Part shown: positions 1 through 9,645 of the stretch, in pieces
Layout: every line of letters starts with the position of its first letter
Numbering within the stretch: position 1 is the first letter of the stretch
Assembly (NCBI RefSeq): GCF_040149665.1
Contig: NZ_JBEFLP010000001.1
Coordinates: 186,001 to 250,000 of the forward strand
Reading direction: 5' to 3'
Length of the DNA stretch: 64,000 nt
Source of the DNA: Sulfitobacter sp. HNIBRBA3233
GTDB taxonomy: Bacteria; Pseudomonadota; Alphaproteobacteria; Rhodobacterales; Rhodobacteraceae
The notes under the pieces: generated by a model
Told to the model about the DNA's origin: nothing
Database searches by the model: none
What the model saw: only the letters and a program-made list of their open reading frames with translations
Program-made: the position numbers and the translations under genes

Positions 1-153
1 GGAATACGACCATGCGCCACGCAAATCGGTCATCCCCCCGCCCGCGCCTGCGCCCCGCGTCAGAAGGCTGCGGTAAAAACCGCGTCGCCCCCCTCGCACA
101 CCGGGGCGATTGGCCCTATACCTGCGCGCAATAAGCACCTTTGGAGTAGCTCA

Positions 154-942
154 ATGTCCGGAGAACTGTCGCCCATCGACAAGGCGAAATTCGTGGCCGC
201 CAAGCGCGCGGCGCAATTTGTGGAGGACGGCATGCGCGTCGGCCTTGGCACCGGATCGACCGCCGCGTGGCTGGTGCGCTGTCTGGGCGAGATGGTGCGC
301 GACGACGGTCTGAAAATCCGCGGCGTCCCGACATCGAGCCGCACGGCGCAATTGGCGCGCGAGGTGGGGATCGAGGTGATCTCGCTCGACGAGGCGAAAT
401 GGCTGGACCTGACCATCGACGGGGCGGATGAATTCGACGGGGATCTGAACCTGATCAAGGGCGGCGGTGGTGCGCTGTTGCAGGAAAAGATCGTCGCGAC
501 CGCTTCGGACCAGATGGTCGTGATCGCCGATGTCGGCAAGGAGGTCGAGCATCTGGGCGCCTTCCCGCTGCCGGTCGAGGTGATCCCCTTCGGCTGGCAG
601 ACCACGCAGGCGCTGGCCGAGGAGACGCTGATCTCGATGGATGTGCTGGGCCGGTCGAGCACGCTGCGGATGAACGGCGACCGCCCCTTCGTCACCGACG
701 AGGGGAACCATATCCTCGATCTGCACCTCAAGCGGATCGGCAACCCCCGACAGCTGGCCCTGGTGCTCAACCAGATGCCCGGCATCGTGGAAAACGGGCT
801 CTTCATCGACATCTGTGACACGGTGGTGATCGGCTACGGGGATGGAAAGGTCGAGGTGCGGGACATAAATGAAGGCACTGTCGCGACAGAGCGGCTGGAT
901 TTCGTTGAAAGCGACAATCTGTTTTCCGATTTAAGTGACTGA
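154..942 (+). CDS. rpiA: Ribose-5-phosphate isomerase A
   Basis: Interconverts ribose 5-phosphate and ribulose 5-phosphate in the cytoplasmic non-oxidative pentose phosphate pathway. The 262-residue product has the family landmarks in order: the phosphate-binding loop GLGTGSTAAW (residues 30-39), TIDGADEFD near residue 87 and KGGGGALLQEK near residue 99, which carries the catalytic glutamate. The length is slightly above the usual 220-235. The ATG at 154 follows a GGAG ribosome site at 141-144. It is the first gene of a probable operon with gor, 11 bases downstream, then hflK and hflC. A small stem-loop GCGGT/ACCGC at 70-83 lies in the leader. Confidence 0.97.
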   Translation: MSGELSPIDKAKFVAAKRAAQFVEDGMRVGLGTGSTAAWLVRCLGEMVRDDGLKIRGVPTSSRTAQLAREVGIEVISLDEAKWLDLTIDGADEFDGDLNLIKGGGGALLQEKIVATASDQMVVIADVGKEVEHLGAFPLPVEVIPFGWQTTQALAEETLISMDVLGRSSTLRMNGDRPFVTDEGNHILDLHLKRIGNPRQLALVLNQMPGIVENGLFIDICDTVVIGYGDGKVEVRDINEGTVATERLDFVESDNLFSDLSD

Positions 943-953
943 AAGGGCCCTTG

Positions 954-2324
954 ATGAGTGATGATTTCGACTACGACCTCTTTGTGATCGGCGGCGGGTC
1001 CGGCGGCGTGCGCGCGGCGCGCGTAGCCGCCAGCGAGTACGGTGCGAAAGTGGCCCTTGCCGAGGAAAGCCGCTATGGCGGGACCTGTGTCATCCGGGGC
1101 TGTGTGCCCAAGAAGCTGATGGTCTTCGCGTCGGAATACCGCGATACCTTCAGGGATGCGGCCAGCTATGGCTGGGATGTGCAGGACGGCCCGTTCGACT
1201 GGACGAAGTTCTCCAAGAAGATGCGTGGCGAGCTGGACCGGCTGGAAGGCATCTATCGCAATCTCCTGAAAAACGCCGGCGTCGAGACCTTCGATTGCCG
1301 CGCCACGGTCAAAGACGCGCATACTGTCGCGCTGTCCTCGGGCGAAGAGAAGACGGCCAAGCACATTCTTGTGGCCACAGGCGGGCATCCGGTGCGGCCA
1401 CCGGACCTTGAAAACGCCGAGCTGGGGATCGTGTCGGACGATATCTTCAATCTCGAACGGTTGCCCAAGTCGATGCTGATCGTCGGCGGCGGATACATCG
1501 CCTGCGAATTTGCCTGCATCCTGCACGGTCTGGGTGTCGAGGTGACGATGTATTTCCGCAAGGCGCAGATCCTGCAGGGCTTTGACGACGAGGCCCGCGG
1601 GCTGATCGCCGAACAGATGCGCGCACGCGGCATCGCGATGCACGCGGGCGCCATCATCGCCGAGATGGATCAGGCCGACGGCGGCATCCGCGTGAAATCA
1701 ACGCAGGGGCAGGAGACCGTCTTTGACCAGGTGTTCTTTGCCACCGGACGCAAGCCGAATACCGACGGTCTGGGACTTGAGGAGCTAGGCGTGAAGCTGG
1801 GGCGCGGCGGTGCCGTGGAAGTGGACGAATACAGCCAGACCGCCGTGCCGTCGATCTACGCCATTGGCGACGTCACCGACCGGGTGAACCTGACGCCCGT
1901 GGCGATCCGCGAAGGCATGGCTTTCACCAGCACGGTTTTCGGCTCTGATCCGACGCCGGTGGACCACGAATTGGTCCCCTCGGCCGTGTTCACCCAGCCC
2001 GAAATGGGCACTGTCGGCAAGACCGAGGAAGAATGCGAGGCCGACGGCGACGATTTCGAGATCTACGCCACCACCTTCAAGCCGATGCAGACCGCCTTTG
2101 CCGGACGCGAGGACCGGGTGCTGATGAAGCTGATCGTGGCCCGCGAAAGCCGCAGGGTGCTGGGTTGTCATATCGTCGCACCACAGGCGGGCGAGATGAT
2201 CCAGATGGTGGGCATTGCAATCAAGATGGGTGCAACAAAGGAGCAATTTGACGCGACCTGCGCTGTGCATCCTACAATGGCCGAGGAAATGGTCACAATG
2301 CGCAACCCTGTACGGACATCTTGA
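954..2324 (+). CDS. gor: Glutathione-disulfide reductase
   Basis: NADPH-dependent FAD flavoenzyme that reduces glutathione disulfide. The 456-residue protein shows the N-terminal FAD Rossmann motif GGGSGGVRAAR, the redox-active pair C45-V-I-R-G-C50 in GGTCVIRGCVPKKL, a second nucleotide-binding GGGYIACEFA, the FAD motif YAIGDV and a C-terminal HPTMAEE that supplies the catalytic His-Glu pair. The lysine pair after the second Cys and the sequence overall favour glutathione reductase over dihydrolipoamide or mercuric reductase. A TTG at 951 is directly before the ATG at 954; I choose the ATG, with GAAAGGG upstream. It follows rpiA closely, so it is probably cotranscribed. Confidence 0.95.
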   Translation: MSDDFDYDLFVIGGGSGGVRAARVAASEYGAKVALAEESRYGGTCVIRGCVPKKLMVFASEYRDTFRDAASYGWDVQDGPFDWTKFSKKMRGELDRLEGIYRNLLKNAGVETFDCRATVKDAHTVALSSGEEKTAKHILVATGGHPVRPPDLENAELGIVSDDIFNLERLPKSMLIVGGGYIACEFACILHGLGVEVTMYFRKAQILQGFDDEARGLIAEQMRARGIAMHAGAIIAEMDQADGGIRVKSTQGQETVFDQVFFATGRKPNTDGLGLEELGVKLGRGGAVEVDEYSQTAVPSIYAIGDVTDRVNLTPVAIREGMAFTSTVFGSDPTPVDHELVPSAVFTQPEMGTVGKTEEECEADGDDFEIYATTFKPMQTAFAGREDRVLMKLIVARESRRVLGCHIVAPQAGEMIQMVGIAIKMGATKEQFDATCAVHPTMAEEMVTMRNPVRTS

Positions 2325-2404
2325 TTTCGGGCGTTCAGTACACAGGTTGGAACCAACGAAGGAAGCGTCGCGCAAGGCGGACGCTGTGAAAGGGAAGAGA
2401 ATTT

Positions 2405-3619
2405 ATGGCTGGCAATACGGGCGGTCCTTGGGGCGGAGGCGGAAACTCTGGTGGCAATAACGGCGGCGGCAATGGTGGAAACCAGGGCGGCAACCGGCCC
2501 CCGAGCGGTGGCGGCGGTGGTGACAAACCCCCGATCCCCGAGATCGACGAGCTGGTCCGCAAGGGGCAGGAACAGCTGCGCGTCCTGATGGGCGGCGGCG
2601 GTCGGCGCGGCACCAACGGAACCGGCGGCGGCTCCGGCGGTGGCGGTGGTCCTGTTCTGACACGCGGAACAGTGGGCATCGGCGCGCTTGTCGCTGTGGC
2701 GGCGTGGCTTTTCGCCTCGACCTACACGGTGCGGCCCGAACAGCAGTCGATCGAGCTCTTCCTCGGCGATTTCTCGGGCATCGGCACCGAGGGTCTGAAT
2801 TTCGCCCCCTGGCCCTTCGTCACCCACGAAGTGTTCGACGTGACGACACAGCGGACGGAAACGCTGGGTGTCAGCCGTGGCGGTAACACGAACGACGGCC
2901 TGATGCTGACAACCGACGAGAACATCGTCGACATCGATTTCCAGGTGGTCTGGAACATCAAGGACGCGGAGCATTTCAAGTTCTCGCTGCGCGATCCCGA
3001 TGCGTCCGTCCGGGCGATCTCGGAATCCGCCATGCGCGAAGTCATCGCCCAATCCGAGCTTGCGCCGATCCTCAACCGTGACCGTGGTCTGGTCGAGGAA
3101 ACCGTGAAGACGCTGATCCAGACAACGCTGGATAACCGCGAAACCGGCATCAACGTGCTGCGTGTGAACGTCAACAAGGTCGACCCGCCAGAGCGTACTG
3201 TCACGGTCACCGATGCCAATGGTGGCACGACGCAGGTCTCGGTGGTTGACGCCTTCCGCGATGTGCAGGCCGCCGAGCAGGAGCGCGACCGTCTCGAGCG
3301 TCAGGCCGATGCCTACGCCAACCAGAAAACAGCCGAGGCACGCGGTGAAAGCGCGCGTCTGCTGGAAGCGGCCGAAGGTTACCGCGCCCGCGAAGTGAAC
3401 GGCGCGATCGGTGAGGCAAGCCGCTTCGAGGCTGTGCTGGAGGAATACGCGGCAGCACCAGAGGTGACGCGCAAGCGTCTGTATCTCGAGACGATGGAAA
3501 AGGTCTTCGGCGATGTCGACAAGATCATTCTTGAAAACAACATGGGCGGTTCCAATGGCGGGCAGGGTGTCGTTCCCTACCTTCCGCTGAATGAACTGCG
3601 CCGCGGAGGATCGAACTGA
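2405..3619 (+). CDS. hflK: FtsH protease modulator HflK
   Basis: SPFH/prohibitin-family membrane protein that with HflC forms the periplasm-facing cage around the FtsH AAA protease. The first 90 of 404 residues are a glycine/asparagine-rich cytoplasmic tail typical of HflK. One transmembrane segment follows (about residues 91-108, TVGIGALVAVAAWLFAS), then the SPFH domain and a charged alanine/glutamate-rich helix from about residue 280 (AAEQERDRLERQADAYANQK). The stop overlaps the start of hflC (TGATGA at 3617-3622), consistent with translational coupling of the two partners. Confidence is high from the tail plus SPFH architecture and the neighbour. Confidence 0.96.
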   Translation: MAGNTGGPWGGGGNSGGNNGGGNGGNQGGNRPPSGGGGGDKPPIPEIDELVRKGQEQLRVLMGGGGRRGTNGTGGGSGGGGGPVLTRGTVGIGALVAVAAWLFASTYTVRPEQQSIELFLGDFSGIGTEGLNFAPWPFVTHEVFDVTTQRTETLGVSRGGNTNDGLMLTTDENIVDIDFQVVWNIKDAEHFKFSLRDPDASVRAISESAMREVIAQSELAPILNRDRGLVEETVKTLIQTTLDNRETGINVLRVNVNKVDPPERTVTVTDANGGTTQVSVVDAFRDVQAAEQERDRLERQADAYANQKTAEARGESARLLEAAEGYRAREVNGAIGEASRFEAVLEEYAAAPEVTRKRLYLETMEKVFGDVDKIILENNMGGSNGGQGVVPYLPLNELRRGGSN

Positions 3620-4581
3620 TGAAAAAGACAAGTTTCCTGTTGCCCATCGTCGTGATTGCCGTTGCGGCAGTGCTGTCGTCCATCTTCGTGGTCGATGAGC
3701 GCGAAAAGGCCCTCGTGCTGCGGTTCGGTCAGATCAAGCAGGTGATCGTTGAGCCAGGGCTCGGCGTCAAAGTTCCGCTGATCGACGAGGTGGTGCGTTT
3801 TGATGACCGTATCCTGTCGCTCGAAACCCCCGTGATCGAGGTGACACCGGCGGATGACCGGCGTCTCGAGATCGACGCCTTCGTTCTGTTCCGCATCGAC
3901 GATGTGGTCCAGTACCGGCAGGCGGTGGGCTCGGGCGGTCTGACCCGTGCAACGAACGACCTGTCGGGTATTCTGGAATCCCAGATCCGTGCGGTGCTGG
4001 GTTCGCAGGGCGTGACATCGAACACCATCCTGTCGCCCGAACGCTCGGCGCTGATGGACCAGATCCGCCAGCAGTCCGACATCCGTGCGAATGCGCTGGG
4101 TCTCGAGGTTGTGGATGTGCGGCTGCGCCAGACCAACCTGCCGGAACAGAACTTCGACGCGACGCTGGAGCGGATGATCGCCGAGCGTGAGCGCGAAGCG
4201 ACAGACGAGCGCGCCCGTGGCCGCGAGGCCGCGCAGCGGGTGCGCGCGCTGGCCGACCGGACCTATGAGGAAATCCTGTCGGAAGCGCGCCGTGACGCGC
4301 GCATCATCGAGGGTGAGGCCGATGCCGAGCGCAACCGGATCTTCGCGCAGGCCTATTCGAAAGACCCCGAGTTCTTTGAATTCTACCGCTCTCTCGCGGC
4401 CTACGAGCAATCCCTGAAAGGCAGCAACTCCACCATGGTGCTGTCGCCCGACAGCGAGTTCTTCAACTACCTGCGCTCCGATCAGGGCGCCGTGGTCAGC
4501 GGTCAGGAAGACCGCGCCGCAGCGCGCGACCGTGCGGCGGCAGCGCGGGCGGACGCCAACGGGACGCAGAGCGACAACTGA
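3619..4581 (+). CDS. hflC: FtsH protease modulator HflC
   Basis: Partner of HflK in the HflKC complex that controls FtsH proteolysis. The 320-residue protein begins with an uncleaved signal-anchor (residues 5-24, SFLLPIVVIAVAAVLSSIFV), then VVDEREKALVLRFGQI, the classic HflC SPFH entry, and a long charged helix (about residues 185-250). The last 30 residues are Ala/Arg/Asp-rich and look disordered. The ATG overlaps the hflK stop by one base. A strong terminator at 4608-4640 closes the operon. The conserved downstream degP of many alphaproteobacterial hflKC operons is present here too, but is separated by a reverse-strand aminotransferase. Confidence 0.96.
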   Translation: MKKTSFLLPIVVIAVAAVLSSIFVVDEREKALVLRFGQIKQVIVEPGLGVKVPLIDEVVRFDDRILSLETPVIEVTPADDRRLEIDAFVLFRIDDVVQYRQAVGSGGLTRATNDLSGILESQIRAVLGSQGVTSNTILSPERSALMDQIRQQSDIRANALGLEVVDVRLRQTNLPEQNFDATLERMIAEREREATDERARGREAAQRVRALADRTYEEILSEARRDARIIEGEADAERNRIFAQAYSKDPEFFEFYRSLAAYEQSLKGSNSTMVLSPDSEFFNYLRSDQGAVVSGQEDRAAARDRAAAARADANGTQSDN

Positions 4582-4607
4582 TCCCCGCTCCGGGTGGTAT
4601 GACAACG

Positions 4608-4640
4608 AAAAAGGCCGGCCCCTGACGGGCCGGCCTTTCT
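4608..4640. terminator. Bidirectional intrinsic terminator between hflC and the aminotransferase
   Basis: Perfect GC stem GGCCGGCCC (4613-4621) / GGGCCGGCC (4627-4635) with loop CTGAC. It is flanked by an A-run upstream and TTT downstream, so it can work on both strands for the two convergent genes. Confidence 0.9.
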
Positions 4641-4716
4641 GCTTTGCCAGCTTGGCGAAGCGATCCCTGCCGAAGAGGGCGCGGCCCGCAGGGCCCGAGC
4701 GCGCCGATGAGGCCTC

Positions 4717-6087
4717 CTAGCGGATGGCGCTGTCCAGCGCACCGGCCAGCGTTTCGACGATCGTCGCGATCTCCTCGGAGGTCGAGGTGAAACACGGGGC
4801 CAGCAGCGCGTGGTCGCCCGCGGTTCCGTCCGCGCAGCCCTGCGCCGGGTAGCAGATCATGCCCGCCGCCATCGCGGCCTGCTGGACCGCGCCCGCGATG
4901 TTGCGCTCGGGCGCGAAAGGCGCCTTGGTCTCGCGGTCCGCCACGAACTCCGTCGTCCAGAACAGGCCGCGCCCGCGGATATCGCCGACATGGGGGTGAT
5001 CGCCCAGCCGCTCGCGCAGGGCGCGCTCCAGCTCGGCACCGCGCGCGCGGACGTTTGCCAGCAGGTCGCGGTCCTCGATTTCGCGCATCACCGCCATCGC
5101 GCCCGCGGTGGCCACGGCGTGGCTCATGTAGGTATGCCCGTTCCAGAGCTTGCCCGACCCCGCAAGGATGCCGTCACAGATCCGCTGCGCGGCCATCACG
5201 GCGGCAATCGGCTGGTATCCCGCGCCGAGCCCCTTGGCCATCGTCGTAATATCCGCCGCCACGCCTTCCTGCTCCAGCGCGAAAAGACTGCCGGTCCGGC
5301 CCATCCCGCACATCACCTCGTCCGCGATCAGCACGATACCGTGGGTGTCGCAGATCTCGCGGATGCGCCGCCAGTATCCGGCTGGCGCGGGTTGCGTGCC
5401 CAGCGACGCGCCGACCACCGGTTCCGCCACGAATGCACAGACAGTTTCCGGCCCCAGCGCCTGAACGCGGTCCTCCAGCTGCTGCGCCATCCGCTGGCCG
5501 AAATCTTCCTCGCTTTCGTCCGCATGGCGCAGCCGGTAGCCGTAGGTTGCGTCGATATGCTCCACATCGATCAGCAGCGGCGCGAAGGGCGCGCGGCGAC
5601 CGGCATGGCCGCTGACAGCCAGCGCCCCGAGCGTATTGCCGTGGTAGGAGGGCGCACGGGCAATGATGTGGGCGCGGCCGGTGTCGCCCCGCTCGACGTG
5701 GTACTGGCGGGCCAGTTTCAGCGCCGCCTCCATCGCCTCCGATCCCGAGCCCAGATACATCACGCGCCCCTCGCCGGTCCCTTCGGGCGCCCGCGCGACC
5801 AGAAAATCCGACAGCTCTTCGGCCCAGGGGTTGGTGAACAGACCGGTGTGCGCATATGCCATGGTGTTGACCTGCGCGCAGATCGCCTTTCGCACGGCGG
5901 CATTGTCATGGCCCAGCGACGATACCGCCGCCCCGCCGCAGGCATCGAGATAGCGGTTGCCGTCGGCGTCGATCAGATAGGCCCCCTCGCCACCGACGAT
6001 AGAGGGCTGCTCCGCCGTCAGGCTGCGGCGCAGAACATGGCTCTGGGCGGAATTTCGGCGTTGGATGGGGGCGGGGGAAATATTCAT
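4717..6087 (-). CDS. Class III PLP-dependent aminotransferase
   Basis: Subgroup III aminotransferase of 456 residues, of the kind that acts on omega-amino groups. Visible marks are GSGSEAMEAALKLARQYH near the N-terminal third (pyridine-nitrogen and phosphate region), YHGNTLGAL, the Asp of LIADEVMCGMGRTG, the PLP lysine in TTMAKGLGAGYQP, and the C-terminal small-domain sequence GDIRGRGLFWTTEF. I start at the ATG with complement 6085-6087, preceded by GGAG; an upstream in-frame start would add 26 residues of unrelated sequence. The substrate cannot be told from the sequence; annotated relatives include beta-alanine-pyruvate and omega-amino acid aminotransferases. It converges on hflC and is divergent from the DegP gene. 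Confidence 0.9.
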   Translation of the reverse strand: MNISPAPIQRRNSAQSHVLRRSLTAEQPSIVGGEGAYLIDADGNRYLDACGGAAVSSLGHDNAAVRKAICAQVNTMAYAHTGLFTNPWAEELSDFLVARAPEGTGEGRVMYLGSGSEAMEAALKLARQYHVERGDTGRAHIIARAPSYHGNTLGALAVSGHAGRRAPFAPLLIDVEHIDATYGYRLRHADESEEDFGQRMAQQLEDRVQALGPETVCAFVAEPVVGASLGTQPAPAGYWRRIREICDTHGIVLIADEVMCGMGRTGSLFALEQEGVAADITTMAKGLGAGYQPIAAVMAAQRICDGILAGSGKLWNGHTYMSHAVATAGAMAVMREIEDRDLLANVRARGAELERALRERLGDHPHVGDIRGRGLFWTTEFVADRETKAPFAPERNIAGAVQQAAMAAGMICYPAQGCADGTAGDHALLAPCFTSTSEEIATIVETLAGALDSAIR

Positions 6088-6349
6088 CTGACAGGCTCCG
6101 GAAAAGAAAGGCGGGACGCACCGCAGTCCGCTTTTATCATGCCAGGGCCACCCAGTCGCCCCCAAAGCGCTTCGCGCATCCGCCCGCGCGTCGACGGCAA
6201 GATCACGCCAGCGTCAGCGGCAGTTGAATTTCCACCGCCCGGATTACATGTTTTGTACTTGAGGCACCGGCGGGCACCATGCACTCTGACAGCCAAGCCG
6301 GGATCGTTCCGAAGACCGTCACGCCACGCGTTCGAACAGGAGACACCAC

Positions 6350-7828
6350 ATGCAACCCAAAGCGGTCGCCAAACCCCTTCATTCCACCTTGCCTGTCGCG
6401 CTGCGCGCCGCCTTGCTGGGGCTTCTCGCCCTTGCGATCGTGGCGCTGCAATCGGCTGCGGCACTCGCCAAACCCGAAAGCCTCGCGCCGCTGGCCGAAA
6501 AGATCAGCCCCTCGGTGGTCAATATCACCACCTCGACACTTGTCGAAGGGCGCACAGGCCCGCGCGGGATCGTGCCCGAAGGATCCCCTTTCGAGGATTT
6601 CTTCCGCGAATTCCGCGACCGCAACGAAGACGGCGCGCCCGCGCCGCGCCGGTCCTCGGCGCTGGGATCGGGATTCGTCATTTCCGAAGACGGCTACGTG
6701 GTCACCAACAACCACGTGATCGAAGGTGCGGATGAGATCACCGTCGAATTCTTTTCCGGCGAAGAGCTCAAGGCCGAGGTGATCGGCACGGACCCCAACA
6801 CCGATATCGCCCTGCTGAAGGTCGAGGCCGACGCGCCGCTGCCCTTCGTCAGCTTCGGTGACAGCGACAACGCCCGCGTCGGTGACTGGGTCATCGCCAT
6901 GGGTAACCCGCTGGGACAGGGGTTTTCGGTGTCCGCGGGCATCGTCTCGGCGCGTAACCGTGCGCTCAGCGGCACCTACGACGATTACATCCAGACCGAT
7001 GCGGCGATCAACCGCGGCAACTCGGGCGGGCCGCTGTTCAACATGGACGGCGAGGTGATCGGCGTGAACACCGCGATCCTGTCGCCCAACGGCGGCTCCA
7101 TCGGGATCGGATTTTCCATGGCAGCCAATGTGGTCACCCGCGTGGTCGACCAGTTGCAGGAGTTCGGTGAAACCCGGCGCGGCTGGCTGGGCGTGCGCAT
7201 TCAGGACGTCACCGACGATGTGGCGGATGCCATGGGTCTGGAAGACGCCACCGGTGCGCTGATCACCGATGTCCCCGATGGTCCCGCAAAGGATGCGGGC
7301 CTTGCCACCGGCGATGTGATCCTGTCGTTCGACGGTGTCGAGGTTGCCGATACCCGCGCGCTGGTGCGTCAGGTGGGCAACAGCCCCGTGGGGGCGACTG
7401 TGCGCGTGATGGTTCTGCGCGAGGGCGAAACCCAGACCTTCGACGTGACGCTTGGCCGTCGTGAGGACGCCGACGCGGATACGCCGGAGGCGGAAGAGAC
7501 CCCTGACACACCGGCGGAGCCCGAGATGTCTTCGATGCTGGGTCTGACCGTAACGCCGCTGACGGATGCGCTGCGCGAGGAACTGGCCGCCACGGACGAG
7601 ATCGAAGGACTTGCCGTGACCGAAGTCGAGGAAGGCTCCGAAGCCTTCGAGAAAGGTCTGCGCGCGGGCGATATCATCACCGAGGCGGGTCAGGAGAAGA
7701 TCACCACGATCGCCGATCTGACCGCGCGGGTCGATGCGGCGCGCGAAGCGGGGCGCAAGTCGCTGCTGCTGCTGGTCCGCCGCGCGGGAGATCCGCGTTT
7801 CGTGGCCCTGACCCTCGACGCGGAGTGA
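6350..7828 (+). CDS. degP: Do-type periplasmic serine endoprotease (DegP/DegQ)
   Basis: HtrA-family protease/chaperone of 492 residues that handles misfolded periplasmic proteins. It has a signal peptide (hydrophobic stretch about residues 12-40 ending ALAKP), a trypsin-fold domain with intact triad H122 (TNNHVI), D152 (TDIALLKV) and S225 (GNSGGPLF), then two PDZ domains (about 270-365 and 390-485). An acidic linker rich in Glu/Asp/Pro separates the PDZ domains. HtrA genes often sit beside hflKC in alphaproteobacteria, as here. It ends at a strong terminator (7886-7932). The paralogue degQ or degS cannot be excluded, but two PDZ domains argue against degS. Confidence 0.94.
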   Translation: MQPKAVAKPLHSTLPVALRAALLGLLALAIVALQSAAALAKPESLAPLAEKISPSVVNITTSTLVEGRTGPRGIVPEGSPFEDFFREFRDRNEDGAPAPRRSSALGSGFVISEDGYVVTNNHVIEGADEITVEFFSGEELKAEVIGTDPNTDIALLKVEADAPLPFVSFGDSDNARVGDWVIAMGNPLGQGFSVSAGIVSARNRALSGTYDDYIQTDAAINRGNSGGPLFNMDGEVIGVNTAILSPNGGSIGIGFSMAANVVTRVVDQLQEFGETRRGWLGVRIQDVTDDVADAMGLEDATGALITDVPDGPAKDAGLATGDVILSFDGVEVADTRALVRQVGNSPVGATVRVMVLREGETQTFDVTLGRREDADADTPEAEETPDTPAEPEMSSMLGLTVTPLTDALREELAATDEIEGLAVTEVEEGSEAFEKGLRAGDIITEAGQEKITTIADLTARVDAAREAGRKSLLLLVRRAGDPRFVALTLDAE

Positions 7829-7885
7829 TCTGCGGCGCGCGGGCGATGGCCTAAGGTCACCCGCGCGACCTGAAAAAGAAGGAGC

Positions 7886-7932
7886 GCCCGCCGCGCAAGC
7901 CCCGAGCCATCGGGGCTGCGGCGGGCGATTTT
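7886..7932 (+). terminator. Intrinsic terminator after the DegP gene
   Basis: Two stacked stems, outer GCCCGCCGC (7886-7894)/GCGGCGGGC (7918-7926) and inner AGCCCCGA (7898-7905)/TCGGGGCT (7910-7917) with loop GCCA, followed by TTTT at 7929-7932. A three-base bulge separates the stems. Confidence 0.85.
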
Positions 7933-8054
7933 GAAGTGCGAAGTGCAACGACGGCTCCGTGCCCGTTTTGACCCATCTCCAACAGGCGGATACAAGGGAT
8001 CAGGAAAGTGCATTCGACCGGCAGCAGGGTCTGTGCCAGTCGGAAGGAGCCTGA

Positions 8055-8465
8055 ATGGACGACGAGCCTATCACCGGACAATGCCTTTGCGGGGTTGTGA
8101 AATTCCGCATCTCGGGAAAGTTCGAGAGCTTTTTTCTGTGCCACTGCGCACGCTGCCGCAAGGGCAGCGGGTCGGCGCATTCGGCGAACCTGTTTTCGTC
8201 GACGGCCAGCCTCACCTGGGTGTCGGGCGCGCAGAACGTGAAGACGTTCCGGCTCTCCGGTGGGCGCCATATGAGGAGCTTTTGCGCCGACTGCGGCTCC
8301 GCGCTGCCTCTGCCGCAGCCGGAGGAGGGTTTGCTTGTGGTGCCGGCAGGATCGCTCGAGAGCGGGATCGACAGACGTCCCGACGCGCATATCTGCTGGG
8401 CCAGTCGCGCCGAGTGGGACACTGACCTGGCCGCCATCGAGACGATCGACGGGCTTCCCGGCTGA
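8055..8465 (+). CDS. GFA/CENP-V family zinc-binding protein
   Basis: Small 136-residue protein of the glutathione-dependent formaldehyde-activating enzyme (GFA) fold. It carries the expected cysteine pattern: C10-L-C12 in GQCLCGVVKF, CHCARCRKGSG (zinc ligands) and CADCGSALP. Most family members have no proven activity, so a formaldehyde role would be a guess. The ATG follows GGAG at 8044-8047. It stands alone between the degP terminator and a reverse-strand lipoprotein. The product is cytoplasmic: there is no signal peptide or membrane segment. Confidence 0.88.
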   Translation: MDDEPITGQCLCGVVKFRISGKFESFFLCHCARCRKGSGSAHSANLFSSTASLTWVSGAQNVKTFRLSGGRHMRSFCADCGSALPLPQPEEGLLVVPAGSLESGIDRRPDAHICWASRAEWDTDLAAIETIDGLPG

Positions 8466-8607
8466 TCGCCAAGCCGATGATCCATTGCGGGTTTTTCGCC
8501 CGCTGGCTTCGTTTCGCTGAACCGAAATACGCCGCACGGGGCTGCGCGCTGGCGGGGCGCCTTCGGGCTTTGGCCGGTGGAGAGGGCGGTCCGGGGGCCG
8601 CCGCCGC

Positions 8608-9165
8608 TCAGGTCTTGCGCGGGACCGCCACGAGACCCAGATCGCGGGCCGTGTCGATCGACAGGACATCGGCGGGCAGCCCCTCGGCGGATTGTACCGC
8701 GAAGACCGCCTTGCGGGTGGCACTGTCCATATTGCCGGTGATCGGCCCGGCGTATTGTCCGCGGGCCTGAAGGGCGCGCTGAAGGCTCGAGACGAATTCG
8801 ACCGTGAAGGCCGGAGGGCAGGGGATTTCGAACCATCGATCCGTGCGCGGTGTCACGATCTCCTGCCGGCTTTCCTGCCGGTAGACGGGCAGCGCTGCGA
8901 TGGTGCCATCGGGGTTGATCCGGGCGGGGGTGACGAGAACCTGTTCGGTGACGGTTTCGACCACGGCCGGTGTCGGGATCTTGCCCCAGCAGGTGCCGCG
9001 CGGCGCGCCGGGCGGGGCAAGGCCGCTGCCCTGTATTACGCCGCTTTCCGACACGGATTGTCCCGTGGGGGTGGTGCAGCCGCTGGCCGCCAGAAGTGCT
9101 GCGACCAGGATGGACGCGCCCGCAGTCTTGCGCCCGGGGCGCGGAATAGGAATTGCCTGTCTCAT
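8608..9165 (-). CDS. Lipoprotein with C-terminal peptidoglycan-binding-like domain
   Basis: Hypothetical 185-residue envelope protein. The N-terminus has basic residues, a hydrophobic core and a lipobox LAASGC (Cys near residue 29), so it should be lipid-anchored. The middle (about 60-125) has no recognisable domain but has two cysteines (GTCWGK and EIPCPP). The C-terminus (about 125-180) resembles a PG_binding_1 repeat: LQRALQARGQYAGPITGNMDSATRKAVFAVQ. It probably tethers or senses peptidoglycan. It is divergent from the ferredoxin gene, with a 156-base shared intergenic region. Confidence 0.8.
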   Translation of the reverse strand: MRQAIPIPRPGRKTAGASILVAALLAASGCTTPTGQSVSESGVIQGSGLAPPGAPRGTCWGKIPTPAVVETVTEQVLVTPARINPDGTIAALPVYRQESRQEIVTPRTDRWFEIPCPPAFTVEFVSSLQRALQARGQYAGPITGNMDSATRKAVFAVQSAEGLPADVLSIDTARDLGLVAVPRKT

Positions 9166-9279
9166 GGCCCAATGCCCCTCGGGTCTGCTCTTGGAGCGAG
9201 CTTAGCCGGTTTGCACCGCGCTGCCCAGAGCCGCTTGGGGGCGCGGCAAAAACGCACTGGCGCGGGCGCGGCTGCTTGA

Positions 9280-9644
<365 letters not shown>

Positions 9645-9645
<1 letters not shown>

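Noticed and set aside
4810-6735. Open frame of 641 codons on the + strand
   Set aside because: It lies antisense to the class III aminotransferase and runs into degP in another frame; the translation is Arg/Pro/His-rich with no family motif, typical of GC-rich shadow frames.
6203-7948. Open frame of 581 codons opposite degP
   Set aside because: Antisense shadow; degP has an intact signal peptide, triad and PDZ domains.
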